From Druceiella hillmani (taxonomy: Eukaryota; Arthropoda; Insecta; Lepidoptera; Hepialidae), in NCBI GenBank assembly GCA_039881145.1, contig JAYKKI010000008.1, forward strand, positions 35,797,001 to 35,861,000: a stretch of DNA of 64,000 nucleotides, read 5' to 3'. The position numbers and the translations under genes are program-made. Below, in pieces: positions 24,301 to 36,270 of the stretch (positions are counted from its first letter, which is position 1; each line of letters opens with the position of its first letter). The notes beneath the pieces are model-generated. The model had not been told where the DNA came from. It searched no databases and saw nothing but the letters and a program-made list of their open reading frames with translations.

Positions 24301-25870
24301 TATTTTGTTAATATTTCGCCAAGCATTGGGGGAATGTATTTTTCTTGGTTTTTAAGTACTATAGCTTAACTTTGAAATGAAAATGCGAGAGTTTTCTTTA
24401 ATATTTTAGACGAAAGTTTAATAGTCTTAATTATTTGGAATACACGAATAGCACTTACGCTAAAATTATTCATAAAATATTTAGTAATTTCTTAAAATTA
24501 AAAATGGCATTAAAGCAATGTTGATAGTTTTAAATTTCATCAGCAGCTAAATGGAAAATCGTTAAAATTACTCTTTCTTTTAATGCAAACATATAATAAA
24601 ATGGTAGCGTGGCTATCTTTACACTGAAATTCTTTTATATAAGTGTTTGCTCTCTTCATTCTAAATAAAAAAAAGATACCGAAACTTAAGTTTTTACATA
24701 TTTTAACTCTTTATACATTGGTTTGTTTATTTATTATTTTCAATTTACATTGTACAACAAAAAAAACCAAATGTACTTAATTAAATTTTTACACTCACCG
24801 TCACATGAGATTTTTCATTGTCTAATACTTGTACGAAATATTATGAACTATTTATGTTACGATTTTAGGACAACAGTTTTTGAAGATCAGTAAGCGACTG
24901 AAATATTTATACGAAAGAAAGAAGTGCACTCGCGTGACATGACGATGTTTGTTGCTAATTTTGTATAACCCTTTATAAAATTTTAATTTCGTCTAAATTT
25001 TGTTTTACAAAACTAATGCATTCCATGCAAAACTGAAAGTACAGTTGTCGACAATATTAAACATAACTTGTATTCAAACGTTTAAGACAACTACATTAAC
25101 TTTTGGAATTAAACTCGTCAGTAGGTTTGCGAAAATATATAAAGGAAGTTAGGGAGTGTATTATTAAAGAAGTAAAGTGTACATTAATTAACTTTTATAA
25201 TAATAAAACTCATCGAGGAAAACGATGAATATTAAAGAAAGGTGAATTAACATAAAAAAGTTGCTTGTTAAATGAAATTATATTGAATCATCTCTTTTAT
25301 CTCTATCTTTATTACATTTGATTTTGCATTGGTACCCATCCTTTCCAAAAAAAAACTGTCCACAATACCAGCTAACTTTGGGTGTATAATTAATGTAGTA
25401 TATATCTAACATCATATTAGTATATTACCTAGCTGTGAAGAGATTTAAAAAATAATGTTTATTTATAATGCATTATCTTGTATCACTTAAACATTTCCAG
25501 TACGGTCGTGGATTGGACTTGTGTTTACCTATAGCTTAATAACTTACCAGACTAAATTAATAATAGATTACAATCAAAGTTTTCTGAAAAATATTAATGC
25601 TAAGAACCTAATAACAAACAAGTTTGTGTGATAAATACATCTAAAGAACGCAGACAAAACATGCAATCACGGCGCTGTATGTGGTGTGCTGTTTATAGAG
25701 TGAAGGTATTAAGACACGCTGTGTAGATTTGCTAAACAAGTTATTTTTTCCTTTTGACTTTTACAGACATTAATGTAATTAAAAATACATAACATATAAC
25801 AGCTTTCTGCTTATATTTATATGTCATTTATAGAGTTTTTAACTGTTAGGCGTGTTTTTTAACTGTTTTC
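24301..25870. other. AT-rich non-coding stretch
   Basis: No gene or repeat is recognised. Confidence 0.5.
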
Positions 25871-25922
25871 AAATATAGACATTTTACGATATAGTATTAA
25901 AGTCGATTTAATTTTAAAATTA
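25871..25922 (+). repeat. Dispersed short repeat, copy A
   Basis: The segment from 'caaatatagacattttacg' to 'tttaattttaa' recurs on the opposite strand at 26535-26587 with only a few changes. Its first part also recurs in the same orientation at 26513-26534. Confidence 0.7.
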
Positions 25923-26194
25923 ATCTAGTATTTACATACAAAAGTTAAGTTTAAAAAATCGTTTAAGTGCTAGTTAAATTTTGCGCGGTGAGTGATTCGC
26001 ACTAAAGTAAGTGATTACAAATTTTCGGCATTATTGAAATTCACTATTATTTAACTTTCAAATGCATGCGTACAAGAAAACGTGAAGTGCATACAACAAT
26101 ATTTGTGTCCATAACATTTAAGTTATCACAGTATGTCACAAACTTGATTAATGATAAAATATAAAAAATGCATATGAATGTTTAATTTTTAAGT

Positions 26195-26510
26195 GTTTTA
26201 GGGTTCCGTACCTCAAAAGGAAAAAAGGGACCCTTATAGGATTTGTTCGGTCAAGACCCTTTTTCTCAGGAACACGTGAAGGTATTAAGTTGAAATAAAT
26301 AACAAATATTTAAGGTTCCTTGAAGCTGTATAAAAAAAACTTAAACATATGACAATTTATACCGCATATTTTGACACACACAAATAAATCAAAACCTTTA
26401 AGGTACTTCCCTTGACCTAGAATCATGAAATTTGGCAAGAAGCAAGTTCTGATAGTACAAGTAGAGAAAACACCCAAAATCGTTAATTTGTGGTATCGTT
26501 AATTTGCGTA
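26195..26510 (+). mobile_element. Short lepidopteran dispersed element (gggttccgtacc family)
   Basis: The start 'tagggttccgtacctcaaa' plus 'gggacccttatagga' (26200-26242), then 'gacctagaatcatgaaattt' (26413-26432) and 'aatttgtggtatcgtt', occur in this order in a repeat I know as extremely abundant in moth and butterfly genomes. It is non-coding. This copy is diverged and appears to lack the 3' part. It is the strongest clue to the host order. Confidence 0.65.
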
Positions 26511-26512
26511 AA

Positions 26513-26587
26513 GAATATAGACATTTTACGATATAACTTAAAATTAAACTGACTTTAATATTATGTCGTAAAATGTCTATATTTGTT
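26513..26587. repeat. Inverted repeat containing dispersed repeat copy B
   Basis: 'atatagacattttacgatat' (26515-26534) pairs with 'atgtcgtaaaatgtctatat' (26563-26582) to give a stem of about 20 bp with a 28-base AT-rich loop. The right part is the reverse complement of copy A at 25871-25922. The palindrome borders the right side of the lepidopteran element. Confidence 0.75.
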
Positions 26588-27589
26588 TTTAAATATGCGC
26601 CTGTGAATAATACCGTAAGCAATGTATTTTTGTTCTAAAAAATTAAAATTTTGTAAATAGTTTAAAAGGAATATTATGTACCATTAAATGTGTGTAAATG
26701 CCTAAATAGTACACCCTCATAGAGCGAGTTCCCTTGAATTAAATCAATCATTATATGTTGGTTGTAATTAATAACATGGTCATAATTTAAATTTCAATAA
26801 GTAAGTTACTAATAATAAATAAGTTATCCCAAGTAATGCACAGACCTTACACAATACAAACCTCATCACCAACATTATCAGTTTTTTTAATTTTTTCTGA
26901 TAACGTCTTCGAGATGTTAAGGATGAATAATTTTTTTTTTAATTTTTGGTTATTTACTTGGAAGAAGATTATACTAAAAATTATTACATAATTTGTTTTA
27001 ACTCTCATTTTAGGAAGCTTTCATTTGATGTAAAACACGATGATGATGTTTTTGAGAAAAATTCTCTTCCTATTTCATTACAATTATTTCAATTAACTAA
27101 TGTTATTATCTTAATCAAACTTTCAAACAAGAAAAAACAAATGTTCATTTATCAAAAATAATTTCTATAGTTCTAACTACAAAGAATAATGACCTCCCAA
27201 TTTATATATTAAATTATTATTCTATGAAACCTTATCATGAAAATAATTTCGAGTATATGTATTAATTATTAAAATATACCTTATGTACGTTCATACACGA
27301 TTAGACACCCAATATCATTAATCAAACACCTCAACCACTCACCTAAAACGTTCTCAGAATAGATATACAAGACAGATGTTTATTTTTCTCCACAATTTTC
27401 TTACGTTACCTTAATGCGATGAACAAGATTGTAAGGAAAATATTGAACTTATTCCCTCTCATGAGAACAGAATGCTGCTTTTAACTGTGCGTTTCATTAG
27501 TTGTATTTTTCTTTTAGAGTTTATTTATCGTGTTTGTCTACAGTTTCAGATGACTGTACAGAACTAAGTGAAAGATAATACGTGGCGTG
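26588..27589. other. AT-rich non-coding stretch
   Basis: No supported gene. A 71-codon frame at 26946-27161 starts inside a poly-T/A tract and has no motif. Confidence 0.5.
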
Positions 27590-28130
27590 TAATACATATT
27601 CGCTGCGCGTTCCATCAGTCATTGCGAGTGGTTATAAAATTTTATAGGATTTCCTTCCCAAGTCTTATACGATAATGTGGGCAGATAGCGGGCTCCCAAT
27701 AACGAGGCAGCACGTAGATTAAGACGCCGATATGACGCGACATTAACGCGAAACAGCACGCTCTTACCTTTATCTTGATCAAGTTATATTTTCGCGGAGG
27801 TTCAAAAATATGGTGGTCGTAATTTGCGAGAAGCTCGGTACGGTTTGATCGCTCGTAGAGGCGATAATCTCGATAATTCTGTTTGATTTCTGGCTCTAAA
27901 GCCGGCTAGATAATCTTTAAGGATTCTGTGTTTGATCTTTCTGTCATTTTGAAATGCAAATGGGGCTTTTAGCTGATTAGAAACTTCGTTTCTGTAAATT
28001 GTGGCTCAAGGGCGGAACTGTGGTGTATTTAATTTTAATTTCGCTTGAGCCGTTCTAAAGTGATAAAGAAATCCATTCAGCGCTGCGCATAGCTAACGAG
28101 TTCAAAGAGAGGCTTTATAGAATATTTAAT
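27590..28130. promoter_or_regulatory. GC-richer non-coding island
   Basis: About 540 bases of balanced composition. It contains several GATA-type sites (cagatagcg 27685, gcgataatctcg 27862, tagataatc 27906) and dense CpGs at 27710-27765. Frames are short. The contrast with the flanks, together with grouped GATA motifs, makes it a plausible enhancer. No experimental or comparative support is available here. Confidence 0.3.
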
Positions 28131-28929
28131 CTTTATCTTAGTCAGTAAAATTTACTTTCAGACATCTTAGATATTTATGTAAATGAAGATAATTATTTAT
28201 GTTACCTATAATTGGACCGTTTATAACCTTGCTATGTAGTAGGTAGCGATAAAAACATTGGAAAAATGGATTTTGACTCTGTTTTAAATTTCTTGTAAAC
28301 CAGCAAATTATTTTTAGTATTTTATAATTTTAAAGTTTTATTTCTAAACTAAAATGAAAAATTTAAACCTACTTACCAAAAAATATATTTTTACTGCAGA
28401 AACTTTTTTTTCTTAATTCTGAAAGTTACTACAGAATTAAAATCATATGACAATAGTGCTGTTTGATTCGAAATGTTTGAATGATGTCGACACATAGAAA
28501 ATGGTATAATAGCTAAAATTATATTCAGCTTACAGCTGTTATCCTCTATGAATCTTATTCAACCAACAAAGTTAGGATTTAATAAATCACATGTTATTGC
28601 AATGTAATTAGAGGCCATTCCAAATTTGTCATCAGGACAAATTGAAATTTCGTGACTTTAGTGGTAAAAATATTTACTTTCTGTTTAAAAACTAAAATCT
28701 TGGCATGTCTCTAGAAATATGCTAGCTGAAAACAATGAATCGTTCGGAAATATGCTAGCTAAAAACAATTTAAATACAAAATATTAAGGCATTTCTGAAA
28801 AATAACACAAAGTTTTGGTTTTAGCTGTTTGTTTTTTAAATTTTGAAACTCATATAACTTATGTCGATCAAATTTTGAAAGTTTAATTTTTTCTAAATTA
28901 AAAGAGACGGACGGTATTTAACGTCAACA
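28131..28929. other. AT-rich non-coding stretch
   Basis: No gene. A 23-base local direct repeat ('gaaatatgctagct' plus 'aaaacaat') occurs twice, at about 28714 and 28747, with a 33-base period. Confidence 0.5.
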
Positions 28930-29245
28930 ATCGTCAATTTCATAGCTTATTTACTCACCCAATTACCGACAGATGATTGTATTAAAAATCATGCATCACT
29001 TCCAGTAGAGCCAGAAATTTGAAAATTTGCAGATGTAAAGTTTTGATACCAACAGAGGGAGAAAAATAAAAATTAGCGGTAATGCACCTATCAAATTTCA
29101 TACAGACTTTAGTTTAAACTTTGAATATCGCGTCAACATTAATAATGTGATGGATAAAATATTAAATTAATTTAATCCCAAAGCACTAACTCACCTACCC
29201 TTCTTTAAAGAAACTCTGTACGGAACGTTTTACGGTTGACTTTTT
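28930..29245 (+). mobile_element. Decayed relative of the gggttccgtacc element
   Basis: The sequence holds a block like 'catcacttccagtagagcca' then 'gaaatttgaaaatttgcag' (28992-29031) and closes with 'ctctgtacggaac' (29214-29226). These follow the internal and 3' parts of the lepidopteran element at 26195. The match is weak and order-based. Confidence 0.35.
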
Positions 29246-30655
29246 AAAGAGGAACTTTATATTTTTACAGCATGTTTTCGATGAGACTTTATTTTATGTT
29301 TTAATTGTTAAACAGTAGCTATAACTATAATGTTAGTATGCATACAGAACTGCACATCCGATCATAGTCCGAACTAAACCTTATAGTTAAGTACATGGGC
29401 CACTGAAAACGTTAAAAATTTTCATTATATTCATCTTTGTATGCACAAAAGACTGAATATTTCTTTACTACAGGACATTTTTTTCGTCTCATTTTGTATT
29501 CTATTAGAAATAAGGTCCTTTTGGAACTTCTTTTCTTAATTTTGTAGTTTTTCTTTTATTGACAAAATGTCCCATTTAGTAATTAATTATTGAAAGGAAA
29601 AAAGCTAAAAACTAACATATCCCTCCATTATTCTAAACTTAAACGATTGTTAACCTCTTCAGCACTTTATAATGATGTATTTGTAAAACATAAACGAAAG
29701 AAGAGAAGTCTTGACGTGGCAAATTGAAGAGCTGTAGGAACCTACATATTATAATTTCTCTTCCAATAATAAATTCTCCGTCAAAGAATTGTTACTTATA
29801 AACTTCAAAGCCGCATACCTACGATATTTTGAATTTCGGATCGAATACCGGCGGCATACTAAATTAAATACGTAATTGGAAATCTGAAATAAAATTCGCG
29901 CTGAATGTTTCCGTCGAGGAAAAATAACTGTTGCCACGCTGGGTTTACTCATCAAGTGAGCGATTGTAATAATTCGAAATAAATTATAGAGCTTCGCTTA
30001 TACATCGTGCCAGATTTGCAAAAAAAATATAATATTTGGCCACGGATAATTAACGCGCCCCGTTCCAAATTTATTAAAACGCAATTAAGGTAGAAAATCT
30101 TTTAATGAACAAGAAAACGCTGAAATATTATACTCCTATTAATTAATTGGCGGAACTGTAGTTCTGGATTATTAAAATATATCGGTACGGATAAGATTAA
30201 TAAACATTTAGGCGTGTAAAGTTTGCGCTTGAATCTAAATGCTTATGATACAAGCGTACTATTATCGTATGAATTCGTAAATTCGTATGGAAAATCGTCA
30301 GCATACCTGCATCTCGGTTTGAGTAATTTTATATTTCGGAAAGCTGTTTAGATAGCTTTAACATCGTTATCTAAAAAATTAAACGCGTTCAATACCACTT
30401 ACGACTTATTTTTAATGTATGTAGAATCAAGTTTCGACTTTCTTCTCCATCTACATGAAATTTTGGTGTAATATTAAACGAATTAGTTTATTTTAACTGA
30501 AAGACCACATTCGTGACTGAATCATTACAGAATAATGTCAGTGGAGTCAATAGAGTTGAAAAAACGAACTATTAATTAATTTTACGAAAAAATGTTAATT
30601 TTGTTGTCCCTCTGTTTATAATTGCTTCTAATAACTGTTAGTAGTTACCAAAGTT
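29246..30655. other. AT-rich non-coding stretch
   Basis: No gene. From about 29740 to 30130 the sequence is slightly richer in CpG and may hold a conserved element, but no motif is clear. Confidence 0.45.
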
Positions 30656-30862
30656 TACTTATTTTATTTCATTTATTTCTGTACTTTAATGTATCTAATT
30701 GATATATATGGCGGGCTTATTGCTACGAGAGCAATCTCTTACAACCAACCAGAACACCAGTCCAGCCCCGCTCGACAAGGGGCCGGGAATCGAACCCGGG
30801 TCCTCGCGATGCGCCTCGCAATCATAGGCCGTATACTGTGATCAACCCAATACACCATGGTT
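30656..30862 (-). mobile_element. tRNA-derived SINE, copy 1
   Basis: On the minus strand a tRNA-like head of about 75 nt is visible, with a degenerate A box (TGGTGTATTGGGTTGATCA) and a perfect B box GGTTCGATTCC at about 30800-30785. An unrelated body follows, ending in 'gcaataagcccgccat' and an A-rich tail. Copy 2 at 49831-50033 shares head, body and tail. RNA polymerase III would read the internal promoter. SINEs are mobilised by a partner LINE, probably through the shared 3' tail. Confidence 0.8.
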
Positions 30863-30864
30863 AT

Positions 30865-30963
30865 AGTCGGCTTAAAATCCATAATTATTTTGGAGTAATC
30901 CATAATTATTTGGATAAAATCCATAAGTTTACAGTCGGCTTAAAATCCATAATTATTTTGGAG
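30865..30963 (+). repeat. Direct repeat, 31-bp unit, 68-bp period
   Basis: The segment starting 'agtcggcttaaaatccataa' occurs at 30865-30895 and again at 30933-30963 without a change, and 'aatccataattatt' occurs a third time between them. It abuts the 5' end of the SINE. Confidence 0.9.
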
Positions 30964-31361
30964 ATTATTAGGAAAATATTAAATAGGATATGGATCATAA
31001 ATAAATCATAGTATAAGATATATTAAGTCTTTGTATTGTGGATAGAATGAAATATAATTTAGTAAGGCCTGAAAATAAGTATCAAACTTATCGCAATTTC
31101 AATTGTAATAAATTTTCGTTGTCCATAAGTAATATCACTGTCTCTAATAAACTATAATTTTGTTGTCCCTAAGAATTGTTATAGTAATAAATTAATTTCC
31201 CAAAAATATTGGCAAAAAAACAATTTTTACTATTGAACTACTTACTAAACTATTTGGCTAAATTAATTTCAAAGAAGCACTATTATGGTACTTGGTAATA
31301 AAGTAAAAAATAATAATTCGGAAGAACTGAACTCAATGAGTATGTAGAAGATTCTCTACCC
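30964..31361. other. AT-rich non-coding stretch
   Basis: Nothing recognisable. Confidence 0.5.
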
Positions 31362-31388
31362 GTTTCAGCTGTATGCAACAGCTGAAAC
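31362..31388. repeat. Perfect 11-bp inverted repeat
   Basis: gtttcagctgt and acagctgaaac flank a 5-base loop. CAGCTG is also an E-box, present twice. It could be a simple cruciform-prone site. Confidence 0.7.
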
Positions 31389-32584
31389 CCGTTCTGTATT
31401 TTCATACACATAAACGTGCGTATTTAAATATATTTATGGCCGATTTCCAGCTCAATTTTAAAACTGAATTAAATTTGCATCAGACAGAAAGGAAACATTT
31501 CTTTTTTTAAAAACATAGGCTTTATTTTTCTTATTAGAACTTGAACCTGTTCCTGTAATTTAAATTTTGAGCTTTTTTTATTATTTAAATTTTGAGCTAC
31601 AGCAAAAATAAATCAAAAATAGAAAAAAACCAAAGAATAGTGATTATAATAACAATAATAGTAGTCATAATCATTTTGGTAGTTTAGTTGGATCAGCCTT
31701 GATGCAATGGTATACCGAAGACCTGTGTACAATTTCCATCCACCGGTTAACTCTTCTTTGTATGTTTTACAATAGTGATTAACTAAACTGATATTATTTT
31801 TAAATATTGAATTATTTGGACCTAGTTTTTAACTTATAATATTTCCAAAATAAATGTCCGACTAACGCTACCTGTTAGAGGTATTTGTATGTTTTACGCT
31901 CATAAAGTCTACGTGTTGATTATTTAAACAAATCTATGTTGTGTCGATATTTATCCATCCATCTCTCATCCATTATCATTAATATTACTTATAACGGTTA
32001 TTCCAAACAACAATCATCAGTGAATTTCCCGCGAACAAATCCGCAAGCACAGCTGGTTATAAATAAAAATCAAAATTTGAGGAAATACGCAATATTTCTT
32101 AGAAAGTCTGCGAGATTCATTGATTAGCATATTATGTCAATGTATGGAGGGTACAACGATTGCTGCTTCAAAGAGATAAATAGAAATATAATTTAGTAAC
32201 TACTGTGGAAAATTTCATGAAACTTGAAACTTTCGTGAAAAATTCTTTGTGTTGGAACTTTCATGAACAATTCGAAATATCTCATTTGTCTAATTGGTGA
32301 CGCATTTATGATATTTATTGAGAAATTTGTAAATACACAATATGTCTTTCATGTTCATACAAAAGTAAGTTATATCTGTGCTTTTAATTAATATTATTAG
32401 TAATTAAAATTTATTAGTGTTCCATATAAAATTTATTTATTGTGAATATTCGTGATAGAAATAGTGCTTATAAGCTTTTTAACATATATTTTAAATTAAT
32501 TTTCTCTAAGTGACGTTATGTTTCGGTTTGCATTTATTTGCATTATAAATTATTACCTCATCATTTATTAAATACCTAAAGTAA
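31389..32584. other. AT-rich non-coding stretch
   Basis: No gene or recognised repeat. Confidence 0.5.
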
Positions 32585-32629
32585 GTGTTGAACATTTTGT
32601 GTAAATAAATTACACAAAATGTTCAACAC
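32585..32629. repeat. Perfect 19-20-bp hairpin
   Basis: gtgttgaacattttgtgta (32585-32603) and tacacaaaatgttcaacac (32611-32629) are perfect reverse complements around a 7-base AT loop whose outer bases can also pair. No U-tract or coding neighbour suggests a terminator function in this eukaryotic context. Confidence 0.9.
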
Positions 32630-33469
32630 ATTAATTTATTTTCATTATTATTTAATGTTATTAAAGTTGCTTTAGTAAATTTAAAAATGGATTATATACG
32701 CCTAATATAAACATATATTAAATTGAATGCTGAGTATTCATTTGAATTTTTGAAATAATTAAATTTAATTTAATTAATTTAAAAACATATTATGATAAAT
32801 AGAGAAAAAATTAATGATAAAAATAATAATAATTATGATTATGATAACGCCAGATAAAAAAAAATGTTTACTACTCTGTATGAAAAAAACATTTTAATTT
32901 TCAAAATTTAATTATTCGATAGATTTTAGATTTTACGAACTGTATTCATAATCACGCCCCAGTTCTTTTATTATTTTATTTTCATAAATTATTTACTTGC
33001 TAAATAAAGTTATCTTTGTATTATGCGAAAGAAGTATAACTTCTAACGCGCGTATATAAGTAATAACAAAATTTTTAAAATTTTTTTTATTTAGGAGTTA
33101 TTTATTCCAGTAACATCTGGCTCCAAAATAACGTATACCTTTGGCAACCACCTTTGCGTCTTTTCAATATATTTTCTTAAACTTTCCTAAATACTATGAT
33201 TATAATGCTATTCATATACTTTTTGCTCATCTTTCCTGCACATAAACGTAAACACTTATATTAAGGCAACATTATGTCATTTTGCTTATTTATTAAATGT
33301 GTTTATTTCCTTTTTTGTTCCTTCGTTCCCTTATATAAATATTAAAAATATTTATACTATCGTTATTATAATGAAAGAAATTTTGTCAATTCCGAAATCA
33401 TTTTGTAATAATTTTGCAGTAGATATTTACAAATTTTATTTAATTATAAAAATATATATCAAATATCGA
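32630..33469. other. Very AT-rich low-complexity stretch
   Basis: No gene. The segment 32690-32860 is nearly pure A/T. Confidence 0.5.
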
Positions 33470-33740
33470 TCGGAATGAGCATGATTCTCCCGACCTCAAA
33501 GCTCCGTAAATAAGCAAAATCTGAGGGCAATTCAAACGTAAACATCGCCCAACATTTACATCCATACAAATAACAAGAAAAAAAGCAAAGCGCTAAGCTG
33601 AAAATGCTTTGTGAGTATGAATTGTTAGTCTTGCAGTCGTGTGTTTACATAGCGGATGGCAGACTCGAGGCCAAATGCATTTATAACAAGTTGACATACG
33701 GGATTTTCATGAGCGGTTAAAGCTACTTTTGAATATTATA
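33470..33740. promoter_or_regulatory. GC-richer non-coding island
   Basis: A compact unique block ('ccgacctcaaagctccgtaa', 'gcagactcgaggcc') contrasts with the AT-rich flanks. Frames are broken. Regulatory role is only a possibility. Confidence 0.22.
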
Positions 33741-34661
33741 TGAGCGATAAATAAGCGTAAAACCCTTTTAGCACTTTTGCAACTTTCTGTTTGTAAGCTC
33801 TTAAATGTTAAGAAAAATTTAGATATTTATGTTCGTTGTTTACTTGTTGAATAACGTTTCGCGTTCTATTATATGCGTGTTTGGAGGCGGTTTCATTTGG
33901 CACGGTTTACTGTGTTACATTTCAAAGTGGATTAGTATTTTATACTGTAGTTCTATAAATAAAGCAAAGCTTTTTGTAGAAGTTACGAAATGTTTCATTT
34001 CATACATTTAAATGATCATTTTCTATGTATATTGGGCAAACTTTTGCATGTTTAACCAACTAACGATATTACGTTTCGGAAGCATGCTCATTAAAATAAC
34101 AAAAAATAACACGATTTGGCAATAAAATCATTGTGTTAATTTAGTCGTTGAAGTGATGATTATTTTCTACATTGTTTTAGAATCATACTTATACTTGTTG
34201 ATATATAGCTCAGGATACGCAGCTTTTCACCCCATCTAAATTGTTGGAAAATAATTTCCATTTTTATATATGTAGGAAAAGGTCACATAGTTTATTTTTA
34301 ATTTAGAAAGTAAAAAACGGAGTCATTCTTGTAAAGTGATTCTGTGTTTACTTTTATAATTACGATATAAGAAAAATCTTGTCACATATTTATTTAAAAA
34401 TTTTAGGCATTTTTTATGATCTTGTTTAAATTTAAGCAATTAAAAGATACAACTATATTCTAGACTGAAAAGGAAGATTTCTTTTTGTTCTAAAACTACT
34501 ATTATTTTATATTTTTGCATTTTGTGGATTCTACATATTTCACTTATTTTGGATATTTTATTAGAAATTTTAATAATATCTAATCATGATGAACAAACAC
34601 GAAACCTTAGGCTCATAAATTCAACACAGATTCGACTAGCTCTTTCTATACCTTCACAACA
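33741..34661. other. AT-rich non-coding stretch
   Basis: No supported gene or repeat. Confidence 0.5.
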
Positions 34662-35194
34662 TTTTTATTCTATATTTACAAACTGTCTCTCTGTTAATTC
34701 CATATACTTATCAATACATGAGAAATACATAGATATTAAAGTGTAGTTAGTAAGAGACTAGGTCAAATTGACGTGACATTATTTCGATTGTACGTCATAC
34801 AGAAAGCCTATATTGGAAATAGAGCAATAAATCCCCAAAATTGTAATTCTATGTTCACAAACTGTCTCACGGTTGATTCTATGTACATATTGAAACATGA
34901 GAAATACATAGATATTAAAGTGTATTTAGTAAGAGACTAGGTCAAATTGACGTGACATCATTTTGATTGTACGTCATACAGAAAGCCTATATTGGAAATA
35001 GAGCAATAAATCCCCAAAATTTTAATTTTATATTCACAAACTGTCTCACGGTTGATTATATGTACATAGCAATACATGAGAATTATATAGAAACTAAAGT
35101 GTATTTAGTAAGATACTAGATCAACTTGACGGGGTATAATTTCGATTGTACTTTAGACAGAAAGCCTATATTGGAAATAGAGCAATAAATCCCT
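34662..35194 (+). repeat. Three-copy tandem repeat, 179-bp unit
   Basis: The landmark 'actgtctc' occurs at 34682, 34861 and 35040, giving two exact steps of 179. 'cctatattggaaatagagca' and 'aataaatcccc' recur at the same spacing. Units 1 and 2 are close to each other, and unit 3 is more diverged. Length and regularity resemble a small satellite array; nothing suggests coding. Confidence 0.93.
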
Positions 35195-35324
35195 CGTGTA
35201 TCGTAAAGTTAAAATATACCTACACTCATAGCTGCCTACCTCATACATTATTCTTAAACAAAAAATTGAAGAGCCATCTATAAATACGATCATATTTTAT
35301 AGCTTTTCTTTTAAGGTCTTAATA
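35195..35324. other. AT-rich spacer
   Basis: Unique AT-rich sequence between the tandem array and the next island. Confidence 0.5.
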
Positions 35325-35530
35325 AAGTTTTACACACGAGCCCCGCGCCGCTCATCGCTATATAGATGGGGAGTGTTTTGTAAGTCTTTTACATAGAATT
35401 GAAGACACTTATTACGGCAATATTATGGCCAGTAAAAATGATATCAATTCAGGGAGCGTGCGTATGTGCTACGAAATGAACTTACATCATCATATCCGAA
35501 TGTGAGGCCAATTTAATTCAGGTTATATGA
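35325..35530. promoter_or_regulatory. Candidate conserved non-coding element
   Basis: The block contains 'cgagccccgcgccgctcatc', a TATA-like 'ctatatag', and 'cggcaatattatggccagta' followed by 'gatatcaattcaggg'. It is short, unique and non-coding, in the style of insect developmental enhancers. No factor is assigned. Confidence 0.25.
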
Positions 35531-36119
35531 CAAAATTTTACGTTCACGTCTACGGTATCGTGAATATTAAATTAAACAATTTATGCTAAATATTACGCTG
35601 TCAATGATGATGTGCTTAACTTGAATGATTTTAGCGAATATTTACATGCAGAAAATGTTGTCTACTTAATAGACAGTAAGAATATTTGTATTATTATGAA
35701 AATATAAATTATGTTTGATAATTATTTAATAAATAATTTTTGACGTCTCATAAAAATGTTCGAACTGATGGGAAATCGCCTTTTTTGAAGAAAGCACTTA
35801 AATGTTCATTTCATGTTGAAATGAAATTTGTTTTATTTCTGAGTACAAAAATTTAAATTTTTAGTACTATTTTTATTACCCGAATTTTAAATTATGACCC
35901 AAAACTATGATCACTAGCCTTTTAGGAAGTTTATACGCGTTATCTAAAGAAAACATATTACCATTTTACGAAATATATTTCTTACACATTAATACATAAG
36001 TAAAATTTGTTTAGTTTGGATAAGAATGCCATTAAAATCCTGAAATTTAGTTATCAAGTAAAGATGTTGCGGAGTCATTTGTTATTTAACCTTTCATATT
36101 TCCTTCTTTCAACCTTCTT
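35531..36119. other. AT-rich non-coding stretch
   Basis: Nothing recognisable. Confidence 0.5.
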
Positions 36120-36270
36120 TTTGTCTATCGTAACACTCTTGACAGAAAGGTCATGGTCATCGTGTGATACTGTCAAGGGCTGATCGCGCGCTCTTAAGTC
36201 CTCTACTGCAATCAGCACGACAAGGCTTTATATATAGATATAATTCCACCGTTAGGTACAGTCAAGTTGA
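36120..36270 (+). promoter_or_regulatory. Candidate TATA-containing core promoter
   Basis: A GC-richer upstream segment (36130-36225) leads to TATATATAG at about 36230-36238. About 27-29 bases downstream is 'gtacagtcaag', whose cAGTc resembles a weak insect initiator. The following sequence has a 74-codon frame (36267-36491) without recognisable domains. Chance TATA matches are frequent here; the spacing and the GC-rich upstream part are the only arguments. Confidence 0.2.

Noticed and set aside
32585..32629. Rho-independent terminator
   Set aside because: It lacks a GC-rich stem and U-tract logic, and bacterial termination does not apply to this eukaryotic sequence.
34662..35194. CRISPR-like array
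   Set aside because: The repeats are whole 179-bp tandem units with no unique spacers, in a eukaryotic genome.
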